Positions 44,202 through 54,947 of a stretch of 64,000 nt of DNA are shown here, piece by piece. The translations under genes were made by a program, and so were the position numbers. The DNA lies in NCBI RefSeq assembly GCF_026241855.1, contig NZ_JAPJDC010000001.1:2108001-2172000 (forward strand), given 5' to 3'. Source of the DNA: Curtobacterium flaccumfaciens pv. betae (lineage in GTDB: Bacteria > Actinomycetota > Actinomycetes > Actinomycetales > Microbacteriaceae). Each line of letters starts with the position of its first letter. Within the stretch, counting starts at the first letter, position 1. Under the pieces are notes generated by a model, which worked only from the letters and a program-made list of their open reading frames with translations, was not told where the DNA came from and did not search any database.

Positions 44202-45647
44202 TCAGGCGGTCCAGGCAGCCGGGTGCCGCCGCTGCCAGCGCAACCGGCGCTCGAGCTGCGCGCCGATCGCGAGCAGGACGCGCTCGCCTCCGGGGCGTCC
44301 GATCAGCTGCACGCCCATCGGCAGCCCGCCACCGTCGGGGTGGTCGTCGTCGGTCACGCCGACCGGCAGGGTGATCGCGGGGAGCCCGGACACGTTCGCC
44401 ATCGACGTCCACGGTGAGTACGCGCACTGGCGGCGGAAGTCCTCGTCCGGGTCGTCGCCGTACCAGCCGAGGGGCCGCGGTGTCATCGCGAGGGTCGGCG
44501 TGAGCACCGCGTCGAACCGGTCGAACGCGCCGATGAGCGTCGTCGAGAAGGTGTCGAGCGTCGTCATCGCCTCGAGGACCTGCGTGCCGGACAGTGCCCG
44601 TCCGCGTGCCACGAGCCACGCCACGAGGGGGGTCAGCGACGACAGGTCGATGCCGGGCACCTGCGGCAGGCGGGCGGCCGAGCTCTCCCACGCCACCCGG
44701 AACGCGTCGGCGTACGGCACGCGGGGCATCCGGACGTCCTCGACGCCGTGCCCGACCTCGCCGAGCACCCGCACGGCGGTCTCCACGGCGGCCCGGGCCG
44801 CGGGGTCGACGACCACGTCGACGGTGTCGTCCCACGGTGAACCCTCGAGCACCCCGACGACGAACCGGCCCTCGCCGCGGACGGCGGCCGCGGTGAACGG
44901 CCCCTCGCCGGCGTCGGGGGTGACGAGCGCGTAGGGCGACGGCTCGGGCAGCCCGGTCGGCGCGACCAGCGCGTCGAGGAGCATGCCCGCATCGGCGACG
45001 GACCGGGTGAGCGGCCCGGCGACGGACAGACCGCCGACGCCGGAGCGGCCGGGCATCGACGGCACGCGGCCGCGGCTCGGCTTCAGCCCGACGAGTCCGG
45101 TCGCCGCGGCGGGGATCCGCACCGATCCGCCGCCGTCCGACCCGACCGCGGCGGGCACGAGTCCGGCGGCGACGGCGACGGCCGCACCGCTCGACGACCC
45201 GCCCGGCGCACGCGTGGTGTCGTAGGGGTTCCGCGTCACGCCGAGCCGGGTCTCGGACGACGAGGACATGCCGAACTCCGGTGACGCGGTCTTGCCGAGG
45301 CTGACGGTGCCGGCCGCGTCGAGCGCGGCGACGAGCGGGTGGTCGGCCGACGCGGGACGCTCCGGCAGGCTCGCGGTGCCGTTCCGCGTGGGGACGCCGG
45401 CGCGGTCGTACAGGTCCTTGTCGGCGGACGGGAGGCCCCACAACGGTCTCGACGTCGGCACCAGGTGGCCGAGGCGATCGGCTCGGGCCCGGGCAGCGTC
45501 CGCGGTGACCGTCACGAAGGCGCCGAGTCCGGCGTCCAGGCGTTCCACGCGGGACAGGTAGTGCTCGGTGACCTCGAGGGCGGTCGCTTCACCCCGGCGG
45601 ATCCAGTCCCAGAGTTCCTGCGCGGAGAGGTGGTGGAGTTCGAACAC
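44202..45647 (-). CDS. Amidase-signature family enzyme
   Basis: A 481-residue amidohydrolase with the Ser-Ser-Lys triad: the lysine in GLPSADKDLYDRAG near residue 77, the cis-serine in APGGSSSGAAVAVAAG near 150, and the nucleophile serine in GSDGGGSVRIPAA near 175. Family members include glutamyl-tRNA amidotransferase subunit A, but the pattern and the absence of gatC/gatB neighbours favour a stand-alone amidase acting on small or aryl amides. The GTG at 45647 begins the conserved FELHHLSAQELWDWIRRGE N-terminus. It is divergent from the small gene at 45685. Confidence 0.92.
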   Translation of the reverse strand: MFELHHLSAQELWDWIRRGEATALEVTEHYLSRVERLDAGLGAFVTVTADAARARADRLGHLVPTSRPLWGLPSADKDLYDRAGVPTRNGTASLPERPASADHPLVAALDAAGTVSLGKTASPEFGMSSSSETRLGVTRNPYDTTRAPGGSSSGAAVAVAAGLVPAAVGSDGGGSVRIPAAATGLVGLKPSRGRVPSMPGRSGVGGLSVAGPLTRSVADAGMLLDALVAPTGLPEPSPYALVTPDAGEGPFTAAAVRGEGRFVVGVLEGSPWDDTVDVVVDPAARAAVETAVRVLGEVGHGVEDVRMPRVPYADAFRVAWESSAARLPQVPGIDLSSLTPLVAWLVARGRALSGTQVLEAMTTLDTFSTTLIGAFDRFDAVLTPTLAMTPRPLGWYGDDPDEDFRRQCAYSPWTSMANVSGLPAITLPVGVTDDDHPDGGGLPMGVQLIGRPGGERVLLAIGAQLERRLRWQRRHPAAWTA

Positions 45648-45684
45648 GGCTCCGAGCCTAGGCGGCGGTGGCCCGTATCCTTCG

Positions 45685-45987
45685 ACGGTGGACACCACTC
45701 TCCCCTCTGGCACGACGAAGCGCCGGATCGAACTCCGGCTCGTCCGGCCCCTGTTCGCCTGGTTCGCCCGGCCGACCGTCACCGTCGACGGGGTGGGGCA
45801 CCCGGCCCAGTGGGGCACCGGCACGTGGGCGGTGCCGGACGACGGCGACACGGTGATCGGCGTGTACCTGTTCAACCGAGCGTGGCGGTTCGGGGCGGCC
45901 TCGGTGTCGGTCGGCGGCGCGACGGCGCTGGACTACCGGGGCGGGCTGCTGCCGGTGGGTGCGGGTCGGCTGACGCCGCGGGGCTGA
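45685..45987 (+). CDS. Hypothetical protein (100 aa)
   Basis: A 100-residue protein with a GTG start. The pattern RRIELRLVRPLFAWFARPTVTVDGVGHPAQWGTGTWAVP followed by DTVIGVYLFNRAWRFG (quoted here as adjoining blocks) suggests an all-beta domain beginning with an amphipathic basic segment that may touch the membrane. Related-looking short proteins exist in other actinobacteria, but I cannot name a family. It is divergent from the amidase with a 37-bp gap and convergent with the HIT gene 29 bp downstream. Confidence 0.7.
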   Translation, partial: TVDTTLPSGTTKRRIELRLVRPLFAWFARPTVTVDGVGHPAQWGTGTWAVPDDGDTVIGVYLFNRAWRFGAASVSVGGATALDYRGGLLPVGAGRLTPRG

Positions 45988-46016
45988 GGGTCGCGCCGGG
46001 CAGGGTCGCTCGGCGG

Positions 46017-46433
46017 CTACTCGAACATCTCGGCGAGGAGCGCGTGCGGGTCACCGTCGACCACGTGCGCCGATCGTCGCTCCGGCCAGTGCGTCGTGGC
46101 GTCGTCCGGCCAGCACGGCACGACGTGGAGGTGCAGGTGCGGCACGCTCTGGCCGGCGTCTGCACCCGATGCCTGCAGCACGACGGTCCCGGTCGCGCCG
46201 AGGGCACCCTTCATCGCACGGGCGACACGCTGCGCCAGGGCCGTGGTGGCGGCGAGCGCCGTGGGTCCTGCACTGAGCAGGTCGGCGGTGTGCTCGACCG
46301 GCACGACCAGGGTGTGGCCGGGAGCCAGTGCCGAGTCGGGCAGGGGTGCGAAGGCGACGGCGTGCTCCTCGCGTTCGACCCACACGGCGGGTTCGTCACC
46401 GGCGATCACGGCACAGAAGACGCAGGAGTCCAT
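46017..46433 (-). CDS. HIT-family protein (nucleotide hydrolase/transferase)
   Basis: A 138-residue histidine-triad protein. The triad is VPHLHLHVVPCW near residue 104, matching H-x-H-x-H. The N-terminal CVFCAVIAGDEPA segment with its CxxC is the zinc-type start of many bacterial HIT proteins. The members act on nucleoside phosphoramidates and dinucleotides. The ATG lies at 46433. It is divergent from the ABC-F gene with a 52-bp shared promoter region. Confidence 0.92.
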   Translation of the reverse strand: MDSCVFCAVIAGDEPAVWVEREEHAVAFAPLPDSALAPGHTLVVPVEHTADLLSAGPTALAATTALAQRVARAMKGALGATGTVVLQASGADAGQSVPHLHLHVVPCWPDDATTHWPERRSAHVVDGDPHALLAEMFE

Positions 46434-46485
46434 CGGCCCAGTCTGCTGCACGTGGGGTGCCCGCTCCGCGTGGGACGATGGGCGC

Positions 46486-48159
<1,674 letters not shown>

Positions 48160-48183
48160 CGGATCGACCGAGGGGGACGCACC

Positions 48184-49095
48184 ATGCGACGCAGCACCTG
48201 GATCGCGACGACCGCGGGGGTGGTGGTGCTCGCCGTCGCCGCCGTCGTGGTGGGGGTGACCGTCGGGTCGCCGGCACCGGAGCCGACCCGGGCGGCGCGG
48301 GCGACGACGACTCCGACCCCGAGCGCCACGCCGACCCCGACGCTCGCGGCCGTCCCCGCTGCACCATCCGACGCGACCCTGGCCGCACTGCCGTTGGCGT
48401 TCCACGACGCCGTCGTGCCGCAGTTGCTCGACGGCGGGGATGTGGAGCCCGAGGACACCTGGCAGATCGCGACCCCGCGCACGCCGCTCGTCGCCCTGTA
48501 CGCGAGCCCGTCCAGCGGCGCCCGACCGGTGGCGACCCTGTCCCACCTGGTGTCGACGATCAACCGGCCCGCGGCGACCGCGGTGTGGGGTCGCTCCCCC
48601 GGCCGGGACGGCGGGATGCTCCTGGTGTCGACGCCGTCCCGCAACCGCACCCCCGGTGACGGCGGTGACCCGGACGCGCCGAGCGCGACGTTCGCCTGGG
48701 CCCGGGCGGCCGACTTCACCGTGACGGGGACCGACCGGATGATCCGGGTCGACGTCGCCGCCAGCACGGTGTCCGTCGTCACCCGGTCGGGCAAGGTCAC
48801 CGCGACCGAGGCCGCCCGGCTCGGGACGCCGGAGGACCCCACACCGGCCGACACCGCCACCTACGTCGAGGCGGCGTACGTCGACACCCGCGTCGCGTAC
48901 ACGCAGGGCAACCCGATCATCCTGACCGGGGCGCACTCGTCCCGGATCCCGTCGTACGGCGGCAACGCTGCGCTGACCGCGTTGCACTACTACCCGGACC
49001 CGACCGGCAGCTCGCACGGCTGCGTCCGGATCTCGGCGGAGATGACCCGCACCCTGGCGGCGCTGCCCGTCGGCACCCCGATCCGGTTCGACTGA
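48184..49095 (+). CDS. L,D-transpeptidase (YkuD domain), exported
   Basis: A 303-residue membrane-anchored or secreted cell-wall enzyme that forms 3-3 cross-links or attaches proteins to peptidoglycan. A single N-terminal transmembrane segment (about 8-28) is followed by a Thr/Pro/Ala linker (about 35-60). The C-terminal catalytic domain has the motif GSSHGCVRISAEM near residue 276 with the nucleophile cysteine, and the partner histidine upstream in ILTGAHSSRIPSYGGN. It lies 24 bp after the ABC-F gene. The lack of an obvious wall-binding repeat is noted. Confidence 0.9.
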   Translation: MRRSTWIATTAGVVVLAVAAVVVGVTVGSPAPEPTRAARATTTPTPSATPTPTLAAVPAAPSDATLAALPLAFHDAVVPQLLDGGDVEPEDTWQIATPRTPLVALYASPSSGARPVATLSHLVSTINRPAATAVWGRSPGRDGGMLLVSTPSRNRTPGDGGDPDAPSATFAWARAADFTVTGTDRMIRVDVAASTVSVVTRSGKVTATEAARLGTPEDPTPADTATYVEAAYVDTRVAYTQGNPIILTGAHSSRIPSYGGNAALTALHYYPDPTGSSHGCVRISAEMTRTLAALPVGTPIRFD

Positions 49096-49117
49096 GACGG
49101 GGTCGACCGAGACCGGG

Positions 49118-50443
49118 TCAGTGGAAGGGGCAGCGGCCCCGGACCTCGCCACCCGAGGCCGGCTTCGTCGGCAGCCGGCGGCGGTCCACCTGCAGCCCGT
49201 CGTCGAGGATCGTCAGCCGCGGGTCGCTCAGCACCGAGACCGCGGCCGCGAGCGCGGCGACGGCGACCTTCTCGCCGGGGCACCGGTGTCCCGTGGCGAC
49301 GTCGGCGCCACCGTGCGGGACGAACGTCGTGATCGCCTCGGAGTCCTCCACGCCGAGGAACCGCGACGGGTCGAAGTCGCCCGCACGGTCCCACGAGCGC
49401 TCGTCGGTGTCGGTCCCGGTGATGTCGAGCACCACGCGCCCGCCGGCGGGCAGGTGCTGGCCGTCCAGCTCGACGTCCGTGGTGGCCCAGGCAGGCAGCA
49501 TCGGCACGAACGGCGCCGTCCGGCGGATCTCCTGCGCGAAGGCGACGGCGAGCGGGCCGTCGACGCGCGGACCGACGGCGAGCGGGCCGTCGACGCGCGG
49601 ACCGTCGACGCGCGACCCGTCAGCGGTGTCGGCCGCCGCGCTCTCGGCGGCGATCCGTGCCCGCCACTCCGGCCGGTCGTGCAATTCCTTCGCCGCGAAC
49701 GCCACGAACCGGGCCACCGCGATGGCCGGCCGGATGCTGTTCTGCAGTTCGATGCCGGCCAGCCGCGCCGGGAGCAGCGCCCCGGAGGGGTCCCGGTGCC
49801 ACGCCCACTCGTGCAGTGCGGTGTGCGGCTCGGGGGTCAAGCGGCCACCGCGCACGGCCTCGACCAGCCGCCGGGCGTGCCGGTCCGACCAGTGCCGGTT
49901 CAGGACGGCCTGCAGGTACTCGGGTGAGTACGGCACCCCGAAGCCGTCGACGACCTGGGCGAGCCGTGCCGCCCACCGGGACTTCGCCGCCGGCGCCCCC
50001 GGTAGTCCGGCCCAGCGCATGACCGCACGGCCGATCGCGCCGACGGCAGCGTCGTACGCCGAGCGGGTGCCACCCGCGAGCCACGCGTCGCGTTCGGTCG
50101 CCCACTCCCGGGTCAGCAGGGGCGCGAGGCGCCGGACCTGCTCGTCCTCGTACGCGACGTCGACGAAGGTCGCCTTGCGGTGGTGGTGCTCCGCCCCGTC
50201 GAGGCTGTGCACCGACCCGACGCCGAACAGCGTCCGCTGCACGATGGCCGGCATCGCGCCGTGGCGTGCCGTGCGGTCGCCGTCGTAGAACAGCGCGACG
50301 CCCTCGGCACCACGCACGAGCAGCGCCGGACGTCCGAGCAGTCGGAAGCCCACGGCCCGCGCCCCCGGCCGGGTCCGGCGCCACAGGTGGGCACCGAACC
50401 CGTAGCCGCGGGTCAGGAGCGAGAGGGAGTCGTCGAGCGCCAT
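49118..50443 (-). CDS. CYP152-type cytochrome P450 (peroxygenase/fatty-acid hydroxylase)
   Basis: A 441-residue heme protein. The heme-ligand cysteine is in ATGHRCPGEKVAVAAL near residue 405, inside FVPHGGADVATGHRCPGE, wording typical of CYP152 (P450 BSbeta, OleT). The I-helix SIRPAIAVARFVAFAA has Arg-Pro in place of the usual acid-alcohol pair, the CYP152 hallmark for using hydrogen peroxide and binding the fatty-acid carboxylate. An odd hydrophilic insertion near residues 270-295 is made of repeated VDGPLAV/RVDGP blocks encoded by a 30-bp direct repeat (about 49551-49620). No reductase lies nearby, consistent with a peroxygenase. Confidence 0.9.
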   Translation of the reverse strand: MALDDSLSLLTRGYGFGAHLWRRTRPGARAVGFRLLGRPALLVRGAEGVALFYDGDRTARHGAMPAIVQRTLFGVGSVHSLDGAEHHHRKATFVDVAYEDEQVRRLAPLLTREWATERDAWLAGGTRSAYDAAVGAIGRAVMRWAGLPGAPAAKSRWAARLAQVVDGFGVPYSPEYLQAVLNRHWSDRHARRLVEAVRGGRLTPEPHTALHEWAWHRDPSGALLPARLAGIELQNSIRPAIAVARFVAFAAKELHDRPEWRARIAAESAAADTADGSRVDGPRVDGPLAVGPRVDGPLAVAFAQEIRRTAPFVPMLPAWATTDVELDGQHLPAGGRVVLDITGTDTDERSWDRAGDFDPSRFLGVEDSEAITTFVPHGGADVATGHRCPGEKVAVAALAAAVSVLSDPRLTILDDGLQVDRRRLPTKPASGGEVRGRCPFH

Positions 50444-50470
50444 GCAGCCATGCTGCCGAGCGCCGCCCGA

Positions 50471-51043
50471 TCAGGCTCTCGGGATCCGGACCAGTCCGAG
50501 CCGCGCCACGACCTCGGCACTCTCCTCTTCGGGGGTGCGGTCGGCGGCGATCGTCAGGTGGGCCTCGTCGGGCTGCGGCGGCTCGAGCGTGGCGAGCTGC
50601 GACTGCAGCAGCGACGTCGGCATGAAGTGCCCGGAACGCTGCGACATCCGCTCCTCGATGAGCGCGCCGTCACCGGCCACGTGCACGAACACCACGCCGG
50701 GGGCCCGCAGCACGTCGCGGTACGAGCGCTTCAGGGCCGAGCAGGTCACGACGCCGTTCGTGCCGGCGTCCAGGTGTCCGCGGATCCAGCCGGCGACGAC
50801 GTCGAGCCACGGCCAGCGGTCCTCGTCGGTGAGCGGGGTGCCGGCGTGCATCTTGTCGACGTTCGCCGGCGGGTGCATCGCGTCGCCCTCGGCGAACTCC
50901 CACCCGACCTGCTCCGCCACCATGGCGGCGACGGTCGACTTGCCGGACCCGGAGACCCCCATCACCACCAGGACACGTGCGTCCAGCCCGGTGTCGGCCG
51001 CCCCGGCAGCTGCGGCCGGACCGAGGTCTGCTGCGCCGCTCAT
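50471..51043 (-). CDS. gntK: Gluconokinase
   Basis: Phosphorylates gluconate to 6-phosphogluconate for the pentose phosphate pathway. The 190-residue GntK/IdnK-family kinase has P-loop VVMGVSGSGKSTVAAMV near residue 27, the EGDAMHPPANVDKMHAG substrate motif, DEDRWPWLD, and CSALKRSYRDVLR. A 20-residue Ala/Gly-rich N-terminal extension precedes the kinase core. Its ATG overlaps the stop of the gluconate permease gene, and both are divergent from a FadR-type regulator: a complete gluconate utilisation unit. Confidence 0.95.
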   Translation of the reverse strand: MSGAADLGPAAAAGAADTGLDARVLVVMGVSGSGKSTVAAMVAEQVGWEFAEGDAMHPPANVDKMHAGTPLTDEDRWPWLDVVAGWIRGHLDAGTNGVVTCSALKRSYRDVLRAPGVVFVHVAGDGALIEERMSQRSGHFMPTSLLQSQLATLEPPQPDEAHLTIAADRTPEEESAEVVARLGLVRIPRA

Positions 51044-52596
51044 CGGATGAACACCCCGGCCAGCAGGACCCCGAGCAGACCGAACACCGAGATGAGGCAC
51101 TCGAGCACCGTCCACGTCTTGAACGTCTGCCCCACCGTGGTGCCGAGGTACCCCTTCACCAGCCAGAACCCGGCGTCGTTCACGTGCGACAGGAACACGG
51201 AGCCTGCACCGATCGCGAGCACGAGCAGCGACGTCATCGGCGTCGACAGGTCGGCGGCGATCGGCGCCATGATGCCGGCGGCGGTCACGGTGGCGACCGT
51301 GGCCGACCCGGTCGCCACGCGGACCAGTGCCGAGACGACCCAGGCGACGAGCAGCACCGAGACGCCGGAGTCCTTGACGGCGTCGGCGATCACGCCGCCG
51401 ATCCCGGTGTCGATGAGCACCTGCTTGAAGCCACCGCCGGCACCGACGATGAGCAGCACCCCGGCGATCGGGGGCAGCGCGCTCTCGAGCGACTTCGACA
51501 CCGCCGAGCGGTCCATGCCACCGCCGATCGCGAAGAAGACCATCGCGTAGACGGCCGCGATGCCGATGGCGATCATCGGCGAACCGAGGAAGTCGAGCAA
51601 GCTCACCCACGAGCCGGCGGCGTCGGGGGCGGTGGCCTCACGGATCGCCTGGGCGAGCATGAGCACGACCGGCAGCAGGATGCCGATCAGGGCGACGGTG
51701 AACGACGGGCTGCGCGGCTCGCTGATGACGCGCGTGAAGTCGCTCTTGCCGTTGGGCAGGGACGCGGTGTCCTGCGTGGCGGGGCCGCGCCGGGCCTCCC
51801 GTCCGGGGTGTGCCGGGTCGTCGGCGAAGGAGGCGGACCCGGAACCCGACCCCGAACCCGGGCCGGCGGTGGCGACCGCCCCACGCGATCCGAACATGTC
51901 GGGGACGGGGATGTCGACCCAGCGAGCCGCGAACCGGGCGAAGAGCGGGCCGGCCAGGATGATCACCGGGATCGCCAGCACGATGCCGAAGGCGAGCGTG
52001 GTGCCGAGGTTCGCACCGACGGTGGAGATCGCGACGAGCGGGCCGGGATGCGGCGGGACGAACGCGTGCATCGTCGACAGGCCGACCAGGGCGGGGACGG
52101 CGATCTTCATGATCGGCACCTCGCTCCGCTTGGCGACCAGCACGATGATCGGGATGAGCAGGACGAGCCCGACCTCGAAGAACATCGGCAGCCCGATGAG
52201 CGCCCCGATCAGGGCCATCGTCCACGGCAGCGCCGCCTTCGACGACTTCCGCACCAGGGTGTCCACGACGCGGTCCGCTGCGCCCGAGTCGACGAGCATC
52301 TTGCCGAACATCGCCCCGAGCCCGACCAGGATGCCGACACTCGTCATGGTCGCGCCGAAGCCGTCGCCGAAGCTCGTGACCGCCTTGTCCGGCGCCAGGC
52401 CCGCGCCGATCCCGACGCCGAGCGCGCCGATCGTGAGCGCGATGAACGGGTGCACCTTGAGCCAGGTGATGAGCGCGATGATCACCACGATGCCGACGAG
52501 CGCCGCGATGATCAGCTGCGGGATCGAACCGGACGGGTCGACCGTCTCGGTGGTGCCACCCGCGGCGAGCAGGTGGTCCGGGAGAGCGTGAGGCAT
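51040..52596 (-). CDS. gntP: Gluconate:proton symporter (GntP family)
   Basis: A 518-residue, 12 to 14-helix permease. GntP hallmarks are IALTIGALGVGIGAGLAP, FGATMTSVGILVGLGAMFGKML, GLPMFFEVGLVLLIPI, and HAFVPPHPGPLVAIS. Near the middle, a cytoplasmic loop is enlarged with a GSGSGSGSAS stretch followed by HPGREARRGPATQD. The DNA here (about 51770-51806) matches the dispersed palindrome family, suggesting an in-frame insertion into a permissive loop. It is the first gene of the gntP-gntK operon, with ATG 52596. Confidence 0.94.
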   Translation of the reverse strand: MPHALPDHLLAAGGTTETVDPSGSIPQLIIAALVGIVVIIALITWLKVHPFIALTIGALGVGIGAGLAPDKAVTSFGDGFGATMTSVGILVGLGAMFGKMLVDSGAADRVVDTLVRKSSKAALPWTMALIGALIGLPMFFEVGLVLLIPIIVLVAKRSEVPIMKIAVPALVGLSTMHAFVPPHPGPLVAISTVGANLGTTLAFGIVLAIPVIILAGPLFARFAARWVDIPVPDMFGSRGAVATAGPGSGSGSGSASFADDPAHPGREARRGPATQDTASLPNGKSDFTRVISEPRSPSFTVALIGILLPVVLMLAQAIREATAPDAAGSWVSLLDFLGSPMIAIGIAAVYAMVFFAIGGGMDRSAVSKSLESALPPIAGVLLIVGAGGGFKQVLIDTGIGGVIADAVKDSGVSVLLVAWVVSALVRVATGSATVATVTAAGIMAPIAADLSTPMTSLLVLAIGAGSVFLSHVNDAGFWLVKGYLGTTVGQTFKTWTVLECLISVFGLLGVLLAGVFIR

Positions 52597-52684
52597 CAGC
52601 GCCCCTTCCTGGAGTCGCTGCTGCGCGGCTCCGTCGCCTTCGTGTCGAGGGTGGACTGGCGCGACGAACGCCGACCCTCAATAA

Positions 52685-52698
52685 TCTGATTAATCAGA
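52685..52698. promoter_or_regulatory. Palindromic operator TCTGATTAATCAGA
   Basis: A perfect 14-bp palindrome lies between gntP (minus) and the FadR-type regulator (plus). On the minus strand it directly follows TATAGT, a good -10 for gntP, so a bound regulator would block gntP-gntK transcription. The AT-rich site stands out in very GC-rich DNA and is the probable binding site of the neighbouring regulator. Confidence 0.75.
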
Positions 52699-52803
52699 CT
52701 ATACGACGTCGTCCCGCGCGCCAACCGCCCGTCTCCGGAGTCTGCCGCTTCGATGGGACCGGCGTCACGACGACCGCGTGACCCGTACTGCACGGAGGAA
52801 ACG

Positions 52804-53502
52804 ATGCCCACCGCACGCGGACTGCACGCCCACGTGCTCGACACCCTGGGCCAGCGGATCGTCGACGGCGACCTGGCCACAGGTGCCGTCGTCCGACCCG
52901 AACTGGTGGCCGACGAGTTCGGGGTGTCCCGCTCGGTCGTCCGCGAGGCCCTGCGCGTCCTGCAGTCTCTCGGCCTGGTCGAGCCCCGGCAGCGGGTCGG
53001 CACGCTCGTCCGCGACATCACCGCGTGGGAGCTCCTCGCCCCCACCGTGATCCGGTGGCGCGGTACCTCACCGGCGTACTTCGTGCAGCAGCGGGAGCTC
53101 GTCGAGCTCCGGCTCGGCGTCGAACCGGTCGCGGCGTCCCTGACCGCCGGCTCCGAGGGCGCGGACGCCGTGCTCGCCGCCGCCGAGGACATGCTCGACG
53201 CGTGCGGGCGCGAGGACAGCCGCGCCTACCTGGAGGCCGACGTCCGCTTCCACCGTGCACTGCTCACCGGGTCGGGGAACGCCGTGTTCGCGCACTTCGC
53301 CGGCACGGTCGAGGCCCTGCTCCGCACCCGCACGTCGGAGTCGCGCGACCCCATCACGCGCTGGACGCGCGAGGCGGCGCTCCGGCACCAGGCCGTCGGA
53401 CGCGCAGCGGTCGACGGTGACGCGGACGCGGCGGCGGCGGCGGCCACCGCGCTGCTCCGCGTGACGCGCGACGAGTTCATCACCGAGGCGCCGGCGGGCT
53501 GA
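52804..53502 (+). CDS. FadR/GntR-family transcriptional regulator
   Basis: A 232-residue repressor. The N-terminal winged helix (about 1-75) includes LGQRIVDGDLATGAVVRPE, DEFGVSRSVVREALRVLQSLGL and the wing VEPRQRVGTLV, the FadR/GntR signature. The C-terminal FCD ligand-binding domain holds the metal/ligand residues in EADVRFHRALLTGSGN and ALRHQAV. Divergence from gntP, with the palindrome between them, suggests it responds to gluconate or 6-phosphogluconate. ATG 52804 is preceded by GGAGGAAAC. Confidence 0.93.
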   Translation: MPTARGLHAHVLDTLGQRIVDGDLATGAVVRPELVADEFGVSRSVVREALRVLQSLGLVEPRQRVGTLVRDITAWELLAPTVIRWRGTSPAYFVQQRELVELRLGVEPVAASLTAGSEGADAVLAAAEDMLDACGREDSRAYLEADVRFHRALLTGSGNAVFAHFAGTVEALLRTRTSESRDPITRWTREAALRHQAVGRAAVDGDADAAAAAATALLRVTRDEFITEAPAG

Positions 53503-53537
53503 CCCGGCCACGGCGGTCCGGCGCGGTCAGGGGACGG

Positions 53538-53577
53538 CCTGGAGGCGCGTGCCGGGCCCGCCACGGGCCTCCCGTCC
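53538..53577. repeat. Dispersed GGAGGC...GCCTCC palindrome (single intergenic copy)
   Basis: A stand-alone member of the repeat family seen in the 162-bp and 227-bp arrays: CCTGGAGGCGCGTGCC, then GGGCCCGCC, then ACGGGCCTCCCGTCC. It forms a hairpin with GGAGGC/GCCTCC arms. It lies between the convergent FadR-type and GNAT genes. Confidence 0.8.
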
Positions 53578-53643
53578 GCCCTGCCCACGTTCGCCTGCGT
53601 GACGCGCGTCGACCGCGTCGGCTCCGTCAGCTCCGTCGGTCAG

Positions 53644-54249
53644 TCAGTGTCGTCGTGCGAACAGCCGCGGGCCGCGCAGGCGGAGCCGCATCGTGACGGT
53701 GCCGAGCCAGCGGTCGTACTTGTAGCCGACCTTGCCCATCCGGCCGACCTCCTCGAAGCCGAGCCGATCGTGCAGCCGGATCGACGCCTCGGCCTGGCGG
53801 TCCGCGATGACGGCGACGACCTCGCGCACGCCGGCCGACCGGCACTCGTCGAGCAGCGCCTCCATCAGCGCGCGGCCGAGCCCCTTGCCACCGGACGCGG
53901 CACCGAGGTAGATCGAGTCCTCGACGACGTGGTTCGAGCGGTCCCGGGGGTTCCACGCGTCGACCAGGGCGTACCCGAGGATCTGCCCGGCGGGGTTCTC
54001 CGCCACCAGGAACGGCAGCCGGCGCTTCCGGATGTCGTCGTAGCGCTTCTTCCACGCGGCGTACGTGAACGCCGCCGGGTCGAAGGTCACCGACGAGTTG
54101 CGGACGTAGTGCGTGTGGATCTCGCGCACGTGGGGCAGGTCCCCCACCTCGGCCGCACGGATGCGGTACTCGAAGGCGGTCTCGGTCGCCGCCGGGGCAC
54201 GCAGGTGTCGCGGCAGGACCCGCCGTCGCTGGTATTCCTCCTCGAGCAC
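53644..54249 (-). CDS. GNAT-family N-acetyltransferase
   Basis: A 201-residue acetyltransferase. The fold starts at about residue 28 (YRIRAAEVGDLPHVREI). The acetyl-CoA pyrophosphate loop is ASGGKGLGRALMEALLDE near residue 135. HYVRNSSVTFDP and RLHDRLGFEEVGRMGKVGYKYDRW resemble phosphinothricin acetyltransferase (PAT/Bar)-type enzymes, in which the substrate is a glutamate analogue. The GTG start at 54249 gives a 27-residue basic leader. It is the last gene of a four-gene run after ung, 9 bp from it. Confidence 0.88.
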   Translation of the reverse strand: MLEEEYQRRRVLPRHLRAPAATETAFEYRIRAAEVGDLPHVREIHTHYVRNSSVTFDPAAFTYAAWKKRYDDIRKRRLPFLVAENPAGQILGYALVDAWNPRDRSNHVVEDSIYLGAASGGKGLGRALMEALLDECRSAGVREVVAVIADRQAEASIRLHDRLGFEEVGRMGKVGYKYDRWLGTVTMRLRLRGPRLFARRH

Positions 54250-54258
54250 GTGCCGAGC

Positions 54259-54942
54259 CTACTGAGCGGGCAGCGTCCAGTCGACGGGCGGTGCGCCCTG
54301 CGACTCGAGCAGCGCGTTCACCTGCGAGAACGGGCGGCTGCCGAAGAACCCGCGCGACGCACTGAGCGGGCTCGGGTGGGCCGAGGCGACGACCGGGGTG
54401 TCACCGAGGAGCGGTCGCACCGATCCGGCCTGGGCACCCCAGAGCACGGCGACCAGCGGGGTGCCACGGGCGACCAGCGCGCGGACGGCCTGGTCGGTCA
54501 CCGCCTCCCAGCCCTTGCCTCGGTGGCTGCCGGCCTCGCCCGCCTGCACGGTGAGCACCCGGTTGAGCAGCAGGACGCCCTGGTCGGACCAGGCCCGCAG
54601 GTCACCGTGCTGCGGCGGGGTCACCCCGAGGTCGTCGGCGAGCTCGCGGTAGATGTTCGCCAGGCTGCGCGGCACCGGACGGACGGCGGGGTCGACCGCG
54701 AACGACAGGCCGATCGGGTGGCCGGGCGTCGGGTACGGGTCCTGCCCGACGACCAGCACCTTGACGGCATCGAACGGGGTCGTGAACGCGCGCAGCACGT
54801 CGCTGCCGGCGGGCAGGTAGTGACGGCCCGCAGTGGTCTCGTCCCGCAGCCATGCGCCGATGCGGTGCACGTCGACTTCGACGGGTGCGAGCGCCGTCGC
54901 CCAGCCGGGGTCGACCAGGTCGGCGAGCGGCCGCGGTTCCAC
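54259..54942 (-). CDS. ung: Uracil-DNA glycosylase
   Basis: Removes uracil from DNA in base-excision repair. The 227-residue family-1 enzyme has the catalytic water-activating motif [18 protein letters not shown] near residue 68, LLLNRVLTV, and the DNA-intercalation motif [19 protein letters not shown] near residue 190. All active-site parts are present. The start is GTG. It is embedded in an operon with a phosphoribosyltransferase and an S51-type peptidase gene, 6 bp after the latter. Confidence 0.96.
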   Translation of the reverse strand: MEPRPLADLVDPGWATALAPVEVDVHRIGAWLRDETTAGRHYLPAGSDVLRAFTTPFDAVKVLVVGQDPYPTPGHPIGLSFAVDPAVRPVPRSLANIYRELADDLGVTPPQHGDLRAWSDQGVLLLNRVLTVQAGEAGSHRGKGWEAVTDQAVRALVARGTPLVAVLWGAQAGSVRPLLGDTPVVASAHPSPLSASRGFFGSRPFSQVNALLESQGAPPVDWTLPAQ

Positions 54943-54947
54943 GTCGG

